Part shown: positions 10,330 through 23,396 of the stretch, piece by piece
Position numbering within the stretch: position 1 is the stretch's first letter
Layout of the letters: every line of letters starts with the position of its first letter
Source of the DNA: Alteromonas sp. M12
Lineage (GTDB): Bacteria > Pseudomonadota > Gammaproteobacteria > Enterobacterales > Alteromonadaceae
Direction: 5' to 3'
NCBI RefSeq assembly: GCF_037478005.1
Contig: NZ_CP144164.1
Location: 2,728,001-2,792,000, forward strand
DNA: 64,000 nucleotides
Made by a program: the position numbers and the translations under genes
The notes under the pieces: generated by a model
What the model saw: the letters and a program-made list of their open reading frames with translations, nothing else
The model's database searches: none
What the model was told of the DNA's origin: nothing

Positions 10330-12594
10330 TTACACTTTACTGGCTTGTTTAGAGCTTTGATTAGAATAATCAAACTTAAGCTTATCGTCTTTCATGGTGA
10401 TTTTAACACTACCACCATTCACCAACTCACCAAATAGCAATTCGTTAGCTAGATTTTTCTTCACATACTCTTGCATAGTTCTGGCCATTGGACGCGCGCC
10501 CATTGCTCTGTCGTAACCTTTTTCTGCAATCCAATTACGAGCTGCATCGTCAATCTCCATAGACACACCTTTGTTATCCAGCTGTACTTGCAGCTCAATA
10601 ATAAATTTATCCACCACTTGAAGAATGACATCTGACTCAAGGTGATTAAACCAAATGATCCCATCTAAACGGTTTCTAAATTCCGGCGTAAATATTTTAT
10701 TAATTTCACTGATTGCATCAAAGCTGTGATCTTGCTGTTTGAAACCAATCGACGTTCTAATGGTTTCTTGCACACCGGCATTCGTGGTCATAACTAAAAC
10801 CACGTTACGGAAATCAACTTTGCGTCCGTTGTTATCGGTCAAGGTTCCGTGATCCATCACTTGTAGCAAAATGTTGTAAATATCACTGTGGGCTTTTTCA
10901 ATTTCATCAAGCAACACAACACAGTAAGGATTTTTAATCACGGCATCCGTTAACAAGCCCCCCTGATCGAAGCCTACATAGCCTGGGGGAGCACCAATCA
11001 ATCGACTGACCGCATGGCGTTCCATATATTCAGACATGTCAAAGCGGACCAACTCTACACCCATAATTTTGGCTAATTGTTGAGTAACTTCTGTTTTACC
11101 GACACCTGTAGGACCAGCGAACATGAAATTACCAATAGGTTTAGTTTCAATTCCCAAACCTGAACGAGACAAACGAATCGCATCAGATAAGGTTTCAATG
11201 GCTTGGTCTTGTCCAAACACGACTAATTTCAAATCCCGTGTCAGATTTTTCAGTGTTTCTTTGTCAGAAGCTGATACTGACTTTTCAGGAATACGGGCCA
11301 TTTTGGCAATAATGTGCTCTATTTCACCTACACCAATAGTTTTACGTCGCTTAGATACGGGTAATAAGCGCTGTGAAGCCCCTGCTTCATCGATCACGTC
11401 AATAGCCTTATCAGGCAAGTGACGCTCGTTTATATACTTAGCAGAGAGCTCTGAGGCCGCTTTAATCGCTTGATTAGTAAAGCGCACACTATGGTGTTTC
11501 TCATAGCGACTTTTTAACCCCATAAGAATTTTTGTGGTATCAGCCACACTGGGTTCTGCCACATCAATTTTTTGGAAACGTCGTGCAAGCGCCCTGTCCT
11601 TTTCAAAAATACCCTGGTACTCCTGATAAGTAGTAGAGCCGATGCAGCGCAGCTCGCCACTGCTAAGCTTAGGTTTCAACAAATTAGATGCATCCATAAC
11701 ACCACCTGATGCGGCACCTGCACCTATGATGGTATGAATTTCATCGATAAATAATATCGCATCGTCATCTTTACTCAGCTCTTTAAGAATACCTTTCAAG
11801 CGTTTTTCGAAGTCACCACGGTATTTAGTTCCCGCTAATAATCCACCTAAATCTAATGAGTAGACTGTTGATGAAGCTATTACTTCAGGCACTTCGTTAT
11901 TCACTATGCGATACGCTAAACCTTCTGCAATGGCGGTTTTACCGACGCCAGCTTCGCCCACTAGTAGTGGATTATTCTTGCGTCGTCTACATAGTATTTG
12001 AATGGTTCTTTCTAATTCAGCATCTCGACCGATAAGAGGATCAATTTTACCCGCTTTGGCCAGAACATTTAAATTGGAAGAATATTTTTCAAGCACCGAG
12101 GTATTTTCTTCACCTTCGACAGTCTCTTCTTGGTTTTCAATACTGGATTCTTCATCATTTTTACTCACACCATGGGATATGAAATTAACCACATCCAAGC
12201 GTGTGACATCGGTTTTTTTCAAAATATAAACCGCTTGAGATTCTTGTTCACTGAAAATCGCTACCAGAACATTGGCACCTGTCACTTCTTCTTTGCCAGA
12301 TGACTGCACATGAAAAACCGCGCGCTGAAGCACTCGCTGGAACCCTAAAGTGGGCTGCGTTTCACGGTCGCTAGTGTCATCTTCTAAGATTAGCGGAGTC
12401 GTGTCTTTGACAAAATCGACCAACTCAGCTTTTATTGACTCAATATTTGCTCCACAAGCTTTGAGAGCTTCTCTGGCGGCTTTGTTATCTAAAAGCGCTA
12501 GTAACAGATGTTCCACCGTCATAAACTCATGACGATGCTCTCTGGCAAATATAAACGCTTCGTTAAGGGTCTGCTCTAAATCTTTATTCAACAT
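10330..12594 (-). CDS. clpA: ATP-dependent Clp protease ATP-binding subunit ClpA
   Basis: A Clp/Hsp100 unfoldase that feeds substrates to ClpP. The 754 residues (E. coli 758) contain an N-domain with two Clp repeats (residues 1-140), an acidic linker (about 145-170), the first AAA+ module with Walker A GEAGVGKT at 213-220, and a second AAA+ module with GPTGVGKTE near residue 495. The ClpP-docking loop reads IGF where E. coli has IGL, an accepted variant. A strong AGGAGG precedes the ATG. clpS lies upstream on the same strand with a 267-base gap that may hold a separate clpA promoter. Confidence 0.97.
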   Translation of the reverse strand: MLNKDLEQTLNEAFIFAREHRHEFMTVEHLLLALLDNKAAREALKACGANIESIKAELVDFVKDTTPLILEDDTSDRETQPTLGFQRVLQRAVFHVQSSGKEEVTGANVLVAIFSEQESQAVYILKKTDVTRLDVVNFISHGVSKNDEESSIENQEETVEGEENTSVLEKYSSNLNVLAKAGKIDPLIGRDAELERTIQILCRRRKNNPLLVGEAGVGKTAIAEGLAYRIVNNEVPEVIASSTVYSLDLGGLLAGTKYRGDFEKRLKGILKELSKDDDAILFIDEIHTIIGAGAASGGVMDASNLLKPKLSSGELRCIGSTTYQEYQGIFEKDRALARRFQKIDVAEPSVADTTKILMGLKSRYEKHHSVRFTNQAIKAASELSAKYINERHLPDKAIDVIDEAGASQRLLPVSKRRKTIGVGEIEHIIAKMARIPEKSVSASDKETLKNLTRDLKLVVFGQDQAIETLSDAIRLSRSGLGIETKPIGNFMFAGPTGVGKTEVTQQLAKIMGVELVRFDMSEYMERHAVSRLIGAPPGYVGFDQGGLLTDAVIKNPYCVVLLDEIEKAHSDIYNILLQVMDHGTLTDNNGRKVDFRNVVLVMTTNAGVQETIRTSIGFKQQDHSFDAISEINKIFTPEFRNRLDGIIWFNHLESDVILQVVDKFIIELQVQLDNKGVSMEIDDAARNWIAEKGYDRAMGARPMARTMQEYVKKNLANELLFGELVNGGSVKITMKDDKLKFDYSNQSSKQASKV

Positions 12595-12861
12595 ACTTAT
12601 ACCCTCCTAAAATCGGGTTGGTTAGTTAACCCTGAAGTAAACTGACGCTGATTTTTATCTGGAATACGGATAAAACCTTATTGATCAGTTTATTAGCCAC
12701 AAAAACGCTGTTTAGAAACTAACATTTCAGTGGTTAAAGCCTCCATTTTCACATCTTTCTTCGTAATCAGACTCTCTGATTCAAAGGTTAAAATCAAATG
12801 TTTTGTGCGATCAGCGGCATAAAAACTTTAGCTAAAGACATTTAACCGTAGTTAAGTTCGT

Positions 12862-13182
12862 TTATGCTTGTTCCATACTGCACATCAATGGATGCTGATG
12901 CTTTCTGGCATACTGATTGACCTGCATCACCTTGGTTTCGGCGATCTGAGCTGTATAAACACCGCAAACAGCGCGACCACGGTAATGGACAGTTAACATT
13001 AGCTGACTGGCCTTTTCTGCGTCCATATTAAAAAAGCGCATCAACACTTCGATAACAAAATCCATCGGTGTGTAATCATCGTTATTGATCAAAACTTTGT
13101 ACATCGGAGGCGGTTCAACTTTCTTTTTAACCGCTTCTAAGTGCTTGTTGTGATCTATGCTTATCGTATTATCTTTGCTCAT
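12862..13182 (-). CDS. clpS: ATP-dependent Clp protease adaptor ClpS
   Basis: The N-recognin adaptor that binds N-terminal Leu, Phe, Tyr or Trp and hands substrates to ClpA. The 106-residue form (same length as E. coli) starts at ATG 13182; the frame extends to a TTG two codons upstream that I reject. The hallmark binding-pocket region [16 protein letters not shown] lies near residues 28-43, followed by [19 protein letters not shown]. The variable acidic and basic N-terminal tail is present. It is divergent from cspD, as in E. coli. Confidence 0.96.
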   Translation of the reverse strand: MSKDNTISIDHNKHLEAVKKKVEPPPMYKVLINNDDYTPMDFVIEVLMRFFNMDAEKASQLMLTVHYRGRAVCGVYTAQIAETKVMQVNQYARKHQHPLMCSMEQA

Positions 13183-13264
13183 ATTCAAATAATAGTGCCG
13201 TTTTGACTTAAATTGTGCTGTTTTTTACAATTTTTGTCGATTAAATTAATTTGACCTTGACATT

Positions 13265-13284
13265 TGTAGGTTAAAATATCTACA
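13265..13284. promoter_or_regulatory. Promoter-region inverted repeat between clpS and cspD
   Basis: TGTAG and CTACA are separated by ten A/T-rich bases and overlap candidate promoter hexamers (TTGACC/TTGACA near 13252-13262, TAAAAT near 13272). They may be an operator for the divergent clpS and cspD genes. Short arms make this uncertain. Confidence 0.3.
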
Positions 13285-13389
13285 TTTTAAATAGGGTAAA
13301 ACGTTATGCAGTCGATTTGCCCTATCTTTACTATACTTATAGTGGGGATTAAGCAGTGTCAGTTCAAGGGATTAAAAGGAAGCAGATGT

Positions 13390-13608
13390 ATGGCGGTCGG
13401 AAAAGTCAAATGGTTTAACAATGCAAAGGGGTTCGGTTTTATTGTCCCTGATGATGGTGGAGAAGATATTTTCGCACATTACTCCACGATTAAGATGGAC
13501 GGTTATCGTTCTTTAAAAGCAGGTCAAGAAGTGACCTATGAAATTCAGCAAGGCCCAAAAGGCTTACATGCAGAGAACATAGGCATAAGCGACGAACCTG
13601 AAAGATAG
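13390..13608 (+). CDS. cspD: Cold-shock-like protein CspD
   Basis: A 72-residue cold-shock-domain protein that binds single-stranded nucleic acid; in E. coli CspD inhibits replication in stationary phase and is degraded by Lon. RNP1 (KGFGFI, residues 13-18) and RNP2-like (DIFAHY, 26-31) motifs are intact. The open frame extends 28 codons upstream, but AAGGAAG near 13378 is well placed for ATG 13390 and MAVGKVKWF is the normal start. It lies next to clpS, as in E. coli and Pseudomonas, and is followed by a strong terminator. Confidence 0.95.
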   Translation: MAVGKVKWFNNAKGFGFIVPDDGGEDIFAHYSTIKMDGYRSLKAGQEVTYEIQQGPKGLHAENIGISDEPER

Positions 13609-13638
13609 TTAAGCTAGACTTAATACTACTTTTCAAAT

Positions 13639-13669
13639 AAAAAAGCAGGCATACATTGCCTGCTTTTTT
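13639..13669. terminator. Bidirectional terminator between cspD and icd
   Basis: GCAGGC / GCCTGC with a 7-base loop lies between runs of A on the left and six T on the right; it serves convergent cspD and icd. Confidence 0.92.
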
Positions 13670-13726
13670 GTGTGTCTTGTTTATCGACCGCCCCTAATGG
13701 ATGCGATCGATAAAGTCCAAATACAA

Positions 13727-16255
<2,529 letters not shown>

Positions 16256-16831
16256 ATGAATCAAAAAAAACACATAAAAAAGAAACCAACTGCTCAAAAA
16301 AGAACCGTACTTTTATTTAATAAACCCTTTGATGTGCTTACCCAATTTACCGATGAGCAAAATCGTAAAACTCTTAAAAACTTTATAAATGTACCTGATG
16401 TTTATGCTGCTGGGCGATTAGATCGGGATAGTGAAGGTTTATTAGTATTAACCAATGACGGTAGACTGCAACATCAAATTGCCAACCCAAAACAGAAGAC
16501 TGCCAAAACTTATTGGGCACAGGTAGATGGTGATATTACGCCGGAAGCTATTAGTAAATTAAGTAAAGGCATCGAATTGAAAGATGGTCCAACGATGCCC
16601 GCCCTAGTTAAAAAAATTCCACCTCCAGATGTATGGGAACGTGTACCGCCGGTAAGATTTAGAGCCAATATTCCAACCAGTTGGATATCGTTAACCATTT
16701 CTGAAGGGCGTAATCGACAAGTTCGAAGAATGACTGCAGCCGTCGGTTTCCCCACTCTACGCCTTATTCGTTATCAAATTGGGCAGTGGACAATTGACGG
16801 CATAGAGAACGGAAAATATCGGATTTTATAG
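16256..16831 (+). CDS. rluE: 23S rRNA pseudouridine synthase RluE
   Basis: Converts a uridine in 23S rRNA (U2457 in E. coli) to pseudouridine. The 191-residue protein lacks an S4 domain and has the RsuA/RluE-type catalytic block AAGRLDRDSEGLLVLTNDG with the catalytic Asp in RLDRD. FNKPFDVLTQFTD, DGPTMPA, and EGRNRQVRRMTAAVGFPTLRL are all characteristic. The N-terminal extension is Lys-rich (first 16 residues), consistent with RNA binding. It is divergent from icd, as in E. coli. nudJ, which separates rluE from mnmA in E. coli, is missing here. Confidence 0.94.
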   Translation: MNQKKHIKKKPTAQKRTVLLFNKPFDVLTQFTDEQNRKTLKNFINVPDVYAAGRLDRDSEGLLVLTNDGRLQHQIANPKQKTAKTYWAQVDGDITPEAISKLSKGIELKDGPTMPALVKKIPPPDVWERVPPVRFRANIPTSWISLTISEGRNRQVRRMTAAVGFPTLRLIRYQIGQWTIDGIENGKYRIL

Positions 16832-16966
16832 GGAGTTCAGAAAACCATTATGGTTTAATTATTTGGTTATAAATTAGTTCTTTTTTGTAATCCTGCGTAT
16901 TTATCTAAAGGCTTTATTTTGCTAGACTTGCCGCCCAATTTAGCAGCCAAGAATTCGCCAGCAAAT

Positions 16967-18091
16967 ATGTCAAATATGAACACGACCACAAATTTACAAA
17001 ACGCTAACATAAAAGTCATCGTTGGAATGTCTGGTGGTGTGGATTCGTCTGTGGCCGCTTATCTTCTTCAGCAACAGGGTTATCAAGTTGAAGGCCTGTT
17101 TATGAAAAACTGGGAGGAAGATGACAGTGATGAATATTGTTTAGCTGCTGAAGATTTAGCAGATGCGCAAGCAGTAGCTGACAAACTTGGCATCGAGTTA
17201 CATACAATCAATTTTGCTGCCGAATACTGGGACAACGTTTTTGAATATTTTCTTGAAGAATATCGGGCTGGGCGTACCCCGAACCCAGATATTATGTGTA
17301 ACAAGGAAATCAAATTTAAAGCTTTTTTAGAGTTTGCAGCTGAAGATTTAGGTGCTGACTATATTGCCACAGGGCACTACGTGCGCCGTGAAATGAGAAA
17401 TGGTCACTGGAAAATGTTGCGTGGTTTGGACTCAAATAAAGACCAAAGTTACTTCCTGTACACATTAGGGGAAGAACATATTGCCAAAACCCTCTTTCCT
17501 GTTGGCAATATCGAAAAACCTGAAGTACGCAGAATTGCTGAGCAGCAAGATCTTATTACTCACGATAAAAAAGACAGTACGGGTATTTGTTTTATTGGTG
17601 AACGAAAGTTCAAAGACTTTTTAGGACAGTATTTACCTGCTCAACCTGGCGTGATTGAAACCGCTGAAGGTATTGAGATAGGTCAACATGATGGACTGAT
17701 GTTCCATACTCTTGGTCAGCGTAAAGGCTTGCACATTGGTGGTAAAAAAGAATTTGGCGATGAACCTTGGTATGTCGTCGACAAAGACGTCAAACGTAAT
17801 GTGTTAATTGTTGGCCAAGGCGCAGATCACCCAGCCCTTTACTCTGTAGGCTTAATCGCAAACCAACTGCATTGGGTTGACCGCTTAGGTCCGCAACAAG
17901 AAATACGTTGTGCAGTAAAAACACGTTATCGTCAGGAAGATATTCCCTGTACTATTACGCCTCAGCCTAACGGCCACATTAAAGTGCTTTTTGATGATCC
18001 TCAAAAAGCAGTGACACCTGGGCAATCCGCGGTATTTTATCAACAAGATGAATGTCTAGGTGGCGGAATTATAGAGAGTTATTTGCGTTGA
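16967..18091 (+). CDS. mnmA: tRNA 2-thiouridylase MnmA
   Basis: Makes 2-thiouridine at the wobble position (U34) of Lys, Glu and Gln tRNAs, taking sulfur through the Tus relay. The PP-loop SGGVDSS binds ATP; the two catalytic cysteines lie in NPDIMCN and GICFIG. From ATG 16967 it has 374 residues. The frame can be extended to a TTG at 16919, and another ATG lies at 16976; none has a convincing Shine-Dalgarno site, and 16967 gives an N-terminus about the family length. The end overlaps hflD, and purB follows: the conserved mnmA-hflD-purB order. Confidence 0.95.
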   Translation: MSNMNTTTNLQNANIKVIVGMSGGVDSSVAAYLLQQQGYQVEGLFMKNWEEDDSDEYCLAAEDLADAQAVADKLGIELHTINFAAEYWDNVFEYFLEEYRAGRTPNPDIMCNKEIKFKAFLEFAAEDLGADYIATGHYVRREMRNGHWKMLRGLDSNKDQSYFLYTLGEEHIAKTLFPVGNIEKPEVRRIAEQQDLITHDKKDSTGICFIGERKFKDFLGQYLPAQPGVIETAEGIEIGQHDGLMFHTLGQRKGLHIGGKKEFGDEPWYVVDKDVKRNVLIVGQGADHPALYSVGLIANQLHWVDRLGPQQEIRCAVKTRYRQEDIPCTITPQPNGHIKVLFDDPQKAVTPGQSAVFYQQDECLGGGIIESYLR

Positions 18092-18726
18092 ACATAGACA
18101 ATGAAAAAGAAAAAACCTTAGCCTTAGCCGGTGTTTGTCAGGCCGCATCCTTAGTGCAGTCAGTAGCCCGAAAAGGCGAAGCCGACATCGATGCATTCAA
18201 GGCAAGTATCAATAGCATAGTTCTTACTGATGCCCAAAGCACAATTGAAGTGTATGGTAGTATCGAAAACTTAAAGCTTGGACTGGGTACGTTAATTGGC
18301 CAGTTAGGTAATACACCTATGCAAAAAGACGCTGAAATTACCCGTTATATCGCCAGCATCTTAGGCTTAGAGCGCAAACTCAAAAAATCATCGAAAAAGT
18401 TAGATGAGCTATCAAAACGCATAGAGCAAATTCAACGTCAAACTTTACATTTAGATTTATTCGATGAACAAATGATCAGTAATTTAGCCAGTGTTTATTC
18501 AGATGTAATAAGCCCTTTGGGCGCAAAAATCCAAATAGCCGGCACCCCTAATCAATTAAAGAAAGACGCTAACCAACATAGAGTCCGAGCGCTTTTATTA
18601 AGTGGTCTACGTTCTGCCGTTTTATGGCGCCAATTAGGCGGTAAAAGACGACAAATTTTATTTAACCGAAAAAGCATTGTGGCAAACGCATTGACGTTAC
18701 AACACAGTATTCACCAATCTCAATAG
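18088..18726 (+). CDS. hflD: HflD, high frequency lysogenization protein homolog
   Basis: A peripheral inner-membrane protein; in E. coli it binds phage lambda CII, while its housekeeping role is unclear. The 212-residue product matches the family ([14 protein letters not shown] near residue 10, [33 protein letters not shown]). I chose a TTG start at 18088 that overlaps the mnmA TGA (TTGA) because it leaves the usual ~10 residues before TLALAG. The ATG at 18052 would add 12 residues encoded inside mnmA. This implies translational coupling to mnmA. Confidence 0.9.
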   Translation: MNIDNEKEKTLALAGVCQAASLVQSVARKGEADIDAFKASINSIVLTDAQSTIEVYGSIENLKLGLGTLIGQLGNTPMQKDAEITRYIASILGLERKLKKSSKKLDELSKRIEQIQRQTLHLDLFDEQMISNLASVYSDVISPLGAKIQIAGTPNQLKKDANQHRVRALLLSGLRSAVLWRQLGGKRRQILFNRKSIVANALTLQHSIHQSQ

Positions 18727-18732
18727 GAGTAA

Positions 18733-20109
<1,377 letters not shown>

Positions 20110-20127
20110 CCCTCATCTACACCATGT

Positions 20128-20168
20128 TTATCGTTCCAAGTTGGTTAAATACCTGCTTGGAGCGATAA
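20128..20168. terminator. Hairpin at the purB / hydrolase convergence
   Basis: TTATCGTTCCAAG and CTTGGAGCGATAA pair over 13 positions with one G-T wobble around a 15-base loop. There is no clear T run on either side, and the right arm lies within the 3' end of the minus-strand gene. Probably ends both transcripts. Confidence 0.5.
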
Positions 20169-20726
20169 TATCTGCTTAATTTCTTGCGTAAAAATTAGCT
20201 CAGCGTCTTTATTGTATCCCCTTGATGCCAAGTTCATAAAACCATGTTCGAATTCCGTCTTTTGGCACTTCACATTGTCATGTATAGCTAATTCGTCAAT
20301 CACAGTATCTATGTTGAAATTCGGTTCTTTATGGGGAAAATAAAGTTGGGTTGGTAGAGAAGGCTTGAGTTTAGTAAAAAAACGTATTTGGCCTGGATAA
20401 AAACCATAAAAATTATCGATACTTTGCGAATAGTCTTTTTCACTCAACAACTTATATAGTGAAGCTGCCCCGGCACTAAAGCCTATGACGGTTTTGTTGG
20501 CAAGGCTGGCTGCTAAAGCGGCTGAAATTCGCATGGCATATTTTTCTATGCCGCCTGCTCGTTGAAATGCGGAATAAGCCAAAGCTTCATCAGTAAAATT
20601 CACCGAAGAGATATACGGACTGACAATGGTTAATTGCCAGTCCGCAGGTAAAACTTGGTTACACCATTGTTTGAAGGACGCCGTTTGCCCAAAAATATCC
20701 GAACAAACCACTAACTGATGAACCAT
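20145..20726 (-). CDS. Dienelactone hydrolase-like alpha/beta hydrolase
   Basis: A 193-residue cytoplasmic protein with no signal peptide. The nucleophile elbow GFSAGAAS lies near residue 83, and the C-terminal EHGFMNLASRGYNKDAE resembles the His-containing end (HGFxN...Y) of dienelactone hydrolases. Overall similarity is weak, and the short N-terminal half is unusual. It is the last gene of a leftward cluster after two SDRs (25-base gap), so it probably cleaves an ester, lactone or thioester intermediate of the same pathway; the substrate is unknown. Confidence 0.55.
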   Translation of the reverse strand: MVHQLVVCSDIFGQTASFKQWCNQVLPADWQLTIVSPYISSVNFTDEALAYSAFQRAGGIEKYAMRISAALAASLANKTVIGFSAGAASLYKLLSEKDYSQSIDNFYGFYPGQIRFFTKLKPSLPTQLYFPHKEPNFNIDTVIDELAIHDNVKCQKTEFEHGFMNLASRGYNKDAELIFTQEIKQILSLQAGI

Positions 20727-20751
20727 GGAATTACCTATATTGATGACGTAT

Positions 20752-21516
20752 TTACGCCATCATACCACCATCAACCACAACTGTGGTGCCGGTTGTGTAA
20801 CTTGATGCATCGGATACCAAGTACAACACAGTCCCCGCCATTTCATCAGGATCAGCTACTCGGCCTAATGGAATAATTTGCAGAGCTTGTTTTAGGATCT
20901 TATCGTTAGTGGTTAACGCGGATGCAAACTTAGTATCGGTTAAACCTGGAAGTAGCGCGTTAACGCGAATATTTAAACTGCCACATTCTTTAGCGAAAGC
21001 TTTGGTCATGCTCACTACGGCAGCTTTCGAAATTGAATAAATACCCTGCATGTCGCCTGGCGAAAGTGCATTCACCGAAGCCGTATTAAGAATAACCCCA
21101 CCGCCCTGCTCTTTCATCATTTTACCGGCAGCCACTGACATAAAGAAATAACCGCGAATATTCACATCTACAGTTTTATCGTAGGCGGCAAGATCAGTAT
21201 CTAAAATGTGTCCGAAAAAGGGATTGGCCGCAGCGTTATTCACCAAAATATCTAGTTGACCAAACTGTTCTTTGATTTGCGCAAAGGTAGCATCTATTTG
21301 TGCTATTTCGCCAACGTGGCAAGCCATAGCATGGGCTTTACCGCCATTATCGCGAATGCTCTGGGCAACGGCTTCACAACCATCAATTTTACGGCTTGAA
21401 ACAATCACCTCAGCGCCATAAGCAGCGAGTAATCGTGCAATCGACTCTCCGATGCCTCTACTAGCACCTGTTACTAATGCCACTTTCCCAGTTAAATCGA
21501 ATAAATTTTTGTTCAT
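20752..21516 (-). CDS. SDR family oxidoreductase (DHRS4-like)
   Basis: A 254-residue classical short-chain dehydrogenase/reductase. The cofactor motif TGASRGIG begins near residue 16, the NNAx motif reads NNAAA, the catalytic Ser is in NTASVNA, and the active pair YSISK is present. SSRK after the second beta strand suggests NADPH use. The sequence resembles the DHRS4/carbonyl-reductase group, so it probably interconverts a ketone and alcohol. It belongs to a five-gene leftward cluster with an acyl-CoA dehydrogenase. Confidence 0.85.
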   Translation of the reverse strand: MNKNLFDLTGKVALVTGASRGIGESIARLLAAYGAEVIVSSRKIDGCEAVAQSIRDNGGKAHAMACHVGEIAQIDATFAQIKEQFGQLDILVNNAAANPFFGHILDTDLAAYDKTVDVNIRGYFFMSVAAGKMMKEQGGGVILNTASVNALSPGDMQGIYSISKAAVVSMTKAFAKECGSLNIRVNALLPGLTDTKFASALTTNDKILKQALQIIPLGRVADPDEMAGTVLYLVSDASSYTTGTTVVVDGGMMA

Positions 21517-21602
21517 TTTTTGTTCCTGTAAATAAAGAGCTTTGCATTTAAGCGCTCTGGAAATTAATTGCCCTTACGACTAAGAGCCTAAGGATAATTT
21601 AA

Positions 21603-22367
21603 TTAAGCAGTTAATCCGCCATCTAACACCATTGAATGGCCTGTCATGAAGCTTGATTCATCACTGCACAGCCATGCTATTGCATAGGCAATTTCTTCTG
21701 CTTCACCAAGGCGTTTCATTGGGTTAGCACCAATCAGAGAGTTCTGTTGCTTTTCATTAAAATTCGCCAACACAGTTTCAACCATGGGAGTTTTAACAAA
21801 ACTAGGACATACCGCATTAACCCGAATATTGGCCCGAGCATACTCAATAGCGACTGATTTAGTCAGTCCAATCACACCATGTTTCGATGCGCCATAAGCG
21901 GATATAGTCGGTGCCCCCGATACTCCAGCGACTGAGGCCAAATTAATTACATGGCCACCACCCACTTCCAGCATATGCTGAATAGCTTGTTTCATGCAGT
22001 ACCAGACGCCTGTCAAATTGATTGCAATATTGCGATGAAACTCTTCATCTGGAACATCCAACATGCGTGCCGGTGTATGGTCGACACCAGCGTTATTGAG
22101 GGCCACATTAATTTGTCCAAATTTAGCGATGGCTGCTGCGTAAAAGGCTTTAACAGAATCATTTTGAGTAACATCTAATGCAAAAAACTCTACAGCGTAT
22201 CCCTGCGCTTGTAGCGCTTCACTCAGGGCCTTTCCACCCTCGACATTACGATCGCCAAAAAACACTTTAGCTCCCCGAGACGCCAATAACTCGGTAGTTT
22301 TAGCGCCAATCCCTGATGCCCCGCCTGTAACCACTATATGTTTATTTTCTACGTCTGCAGCTTTCAT
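21603..22367 (-). CDS. SDR family oxidoreductase
   Basis: A second classical SDR of 254 residues. The cofactor motif TGGASGIG starts near residue 15; the acidic GDRN after strand 2 favours NAD+. NNAG, NLASVAG (catalytic Ser) and YGASK (catalytic Tyr and Lys) are all intact. The ATG overlaps the TGA of the upstream MDR gene (ATGA), indicating coupled translation. It is clearly diverged from the neighbouring SDR, so the two probably act on different steps or cofactors. Confidence 0.86.
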   Translation of the reverse strand: MKAADVENKHIVVTGGASGIGAKTTELLASRGAKVFFGDRNVEGGKALSEALQAQGYAVEFFALDVTQNDSVKAFYAAAIAKFGQINVALNNAGVDHTPARMLDVPDEEFHRNIAINLTGVWYCMKQAIQHMLEVGGGHVINLASVAGVSGAPTISAYGASKHGVIGLTKSVAIEYARANIRVNAVCPSFVKTPMVETVLANFNEKQQNSLIGANPMKRLGEAEEIAYAIAWLCSDESSFMTGHSMVLDGGLTA

Positions 22368-23371
22368 GATGTATGGTCCACTTTAATCACCAACTTACCA
22401 AAATTTTCCCCTCTGAAAAGCATCAGTAAGGTATCAGGAAAAGTTTCTAATCCTTCTACTACGTGTTCTTTGGCAATCAGTTTACCTTCAGCGATCCAAC
22501 CTGACATTTCAGCTGCTGCTTTGCCGTAATTTTCAATATTATCAAACACCACAATGCCTTCCATACGAGCTCGATTGACTAATAATGTTAAGTAATTTGA
22601 AGGGCCTTTAACTGCTGTAGTGTTGTTGTATTGACTGATTGCGCCACAAATAACAATTCTGGCTTTCATGTTTATCTGAGTTAATACGTCATCGAGAATG
22701 TCGCCACCGACGTTATCAAAAAACACATCAACACCATCTGGGCACTGCTCTTTTAAGGCTTTTTTAACGTCTGAATTTTTATAATCAACGACACCGTCAA
22801 ACCCTAATTCATCAATCAAATAACGACATTTATCTTCACCGCCGGCAATACCTACCACTCGACAACCTTTGATTTTTGCGATTTGTCCAACAACAGTGCC
22901 TACAGCGCCAGCAGCACCTGAAACCACAACAGTTTCGCCAGCTTTAGGCTGACCGGTGTCCAAAATACCAAAATATGCAGTCATACCCGGCATGCCTAGC
23001 ACACCTAAATAGCGCTCTAACGGTGCTAAATTGGGATCAACTTTATACACGCCCTGAGTTGAAATAACGGCGAAATCGGTCACACCAAAACCGCCGTATA
23101 CAAAGTCTCCAGCGCTAAAATTAGGATCAGTTGATTCGAGCACTTCACCGACACCACCGGCTCGCATGACTTCGCCAATACCAACTGGAGGAATGTAGGA
23201 TTTACCTTCATTCATCCAACCACGCATGGCGGGATCGAGAGAAATATACAGGACTTTAACCTTTATCTGATTGTCTCCAAGTGTGGGTAATTCTGTTCTC
23301 ACAAAATCCCAGTTTGCTGCCGTTGGCGTCCCTACCGGACGTGAAGCTAAAAGAAATTGTCTGCTTTTCAT
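22364..23371 (-). CDS. NADPH-dependent MDR oxidoreductase (CurA / prostaglandin reductase-like)
   Basis: A 335-residue zinc-free medium-chain dehydrogenase/reductase of the CurA and leukotriene B4 dehydrogenase group, which reduces the C=C bond of conjugated enones with NADPH. Seen are YISLDPAMRGWM near residue 45, GMPGMTAYFG, the cofactor loop VVSGAAGAVGT, and FFDNVGGDILD. I preferred ATG 23371 (MKSRQFLLASRP, the typical family start with GGAAA upstream) over ATG 23386. The stop overlaps the next SDR start. It lies 25 bases after the acyl-CoA dehydrogenase. Confidence 0.88.
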   Translation of the reverse strand: MKSRQFLLASRPVGTPTAANWDFVRTELPTLGDNQIKVKVLYISLDPAMRGWMNEGKSYIPPVGIGEVMRAGGVGEVLESTDPNFSAGDFVYGGFGVTDFAVISTQGVYKVDPNLAPLERYLGVLGMPGMTAYFGILDTGQPKAGETVVVSGAAGAVGTVVGQIAKIKGCRVVGIAGGEDKCRYLIDELGFDGVVDYKNSDVKKALKEQCPDGVDVFFDNVGGDILDDVLTQINMKARIVICGAISQYNNTTAVKGPSNYLTLLVNRARMEGIVVFDNIENYGKAAAEMSGWIAEGKLIAKEHVVEGLETFPDTLLMLFRGENFGKLVIKVDHTS

Positions 23372-23396
23372 AATTGTTGTTTCCATTTCTTTGTGA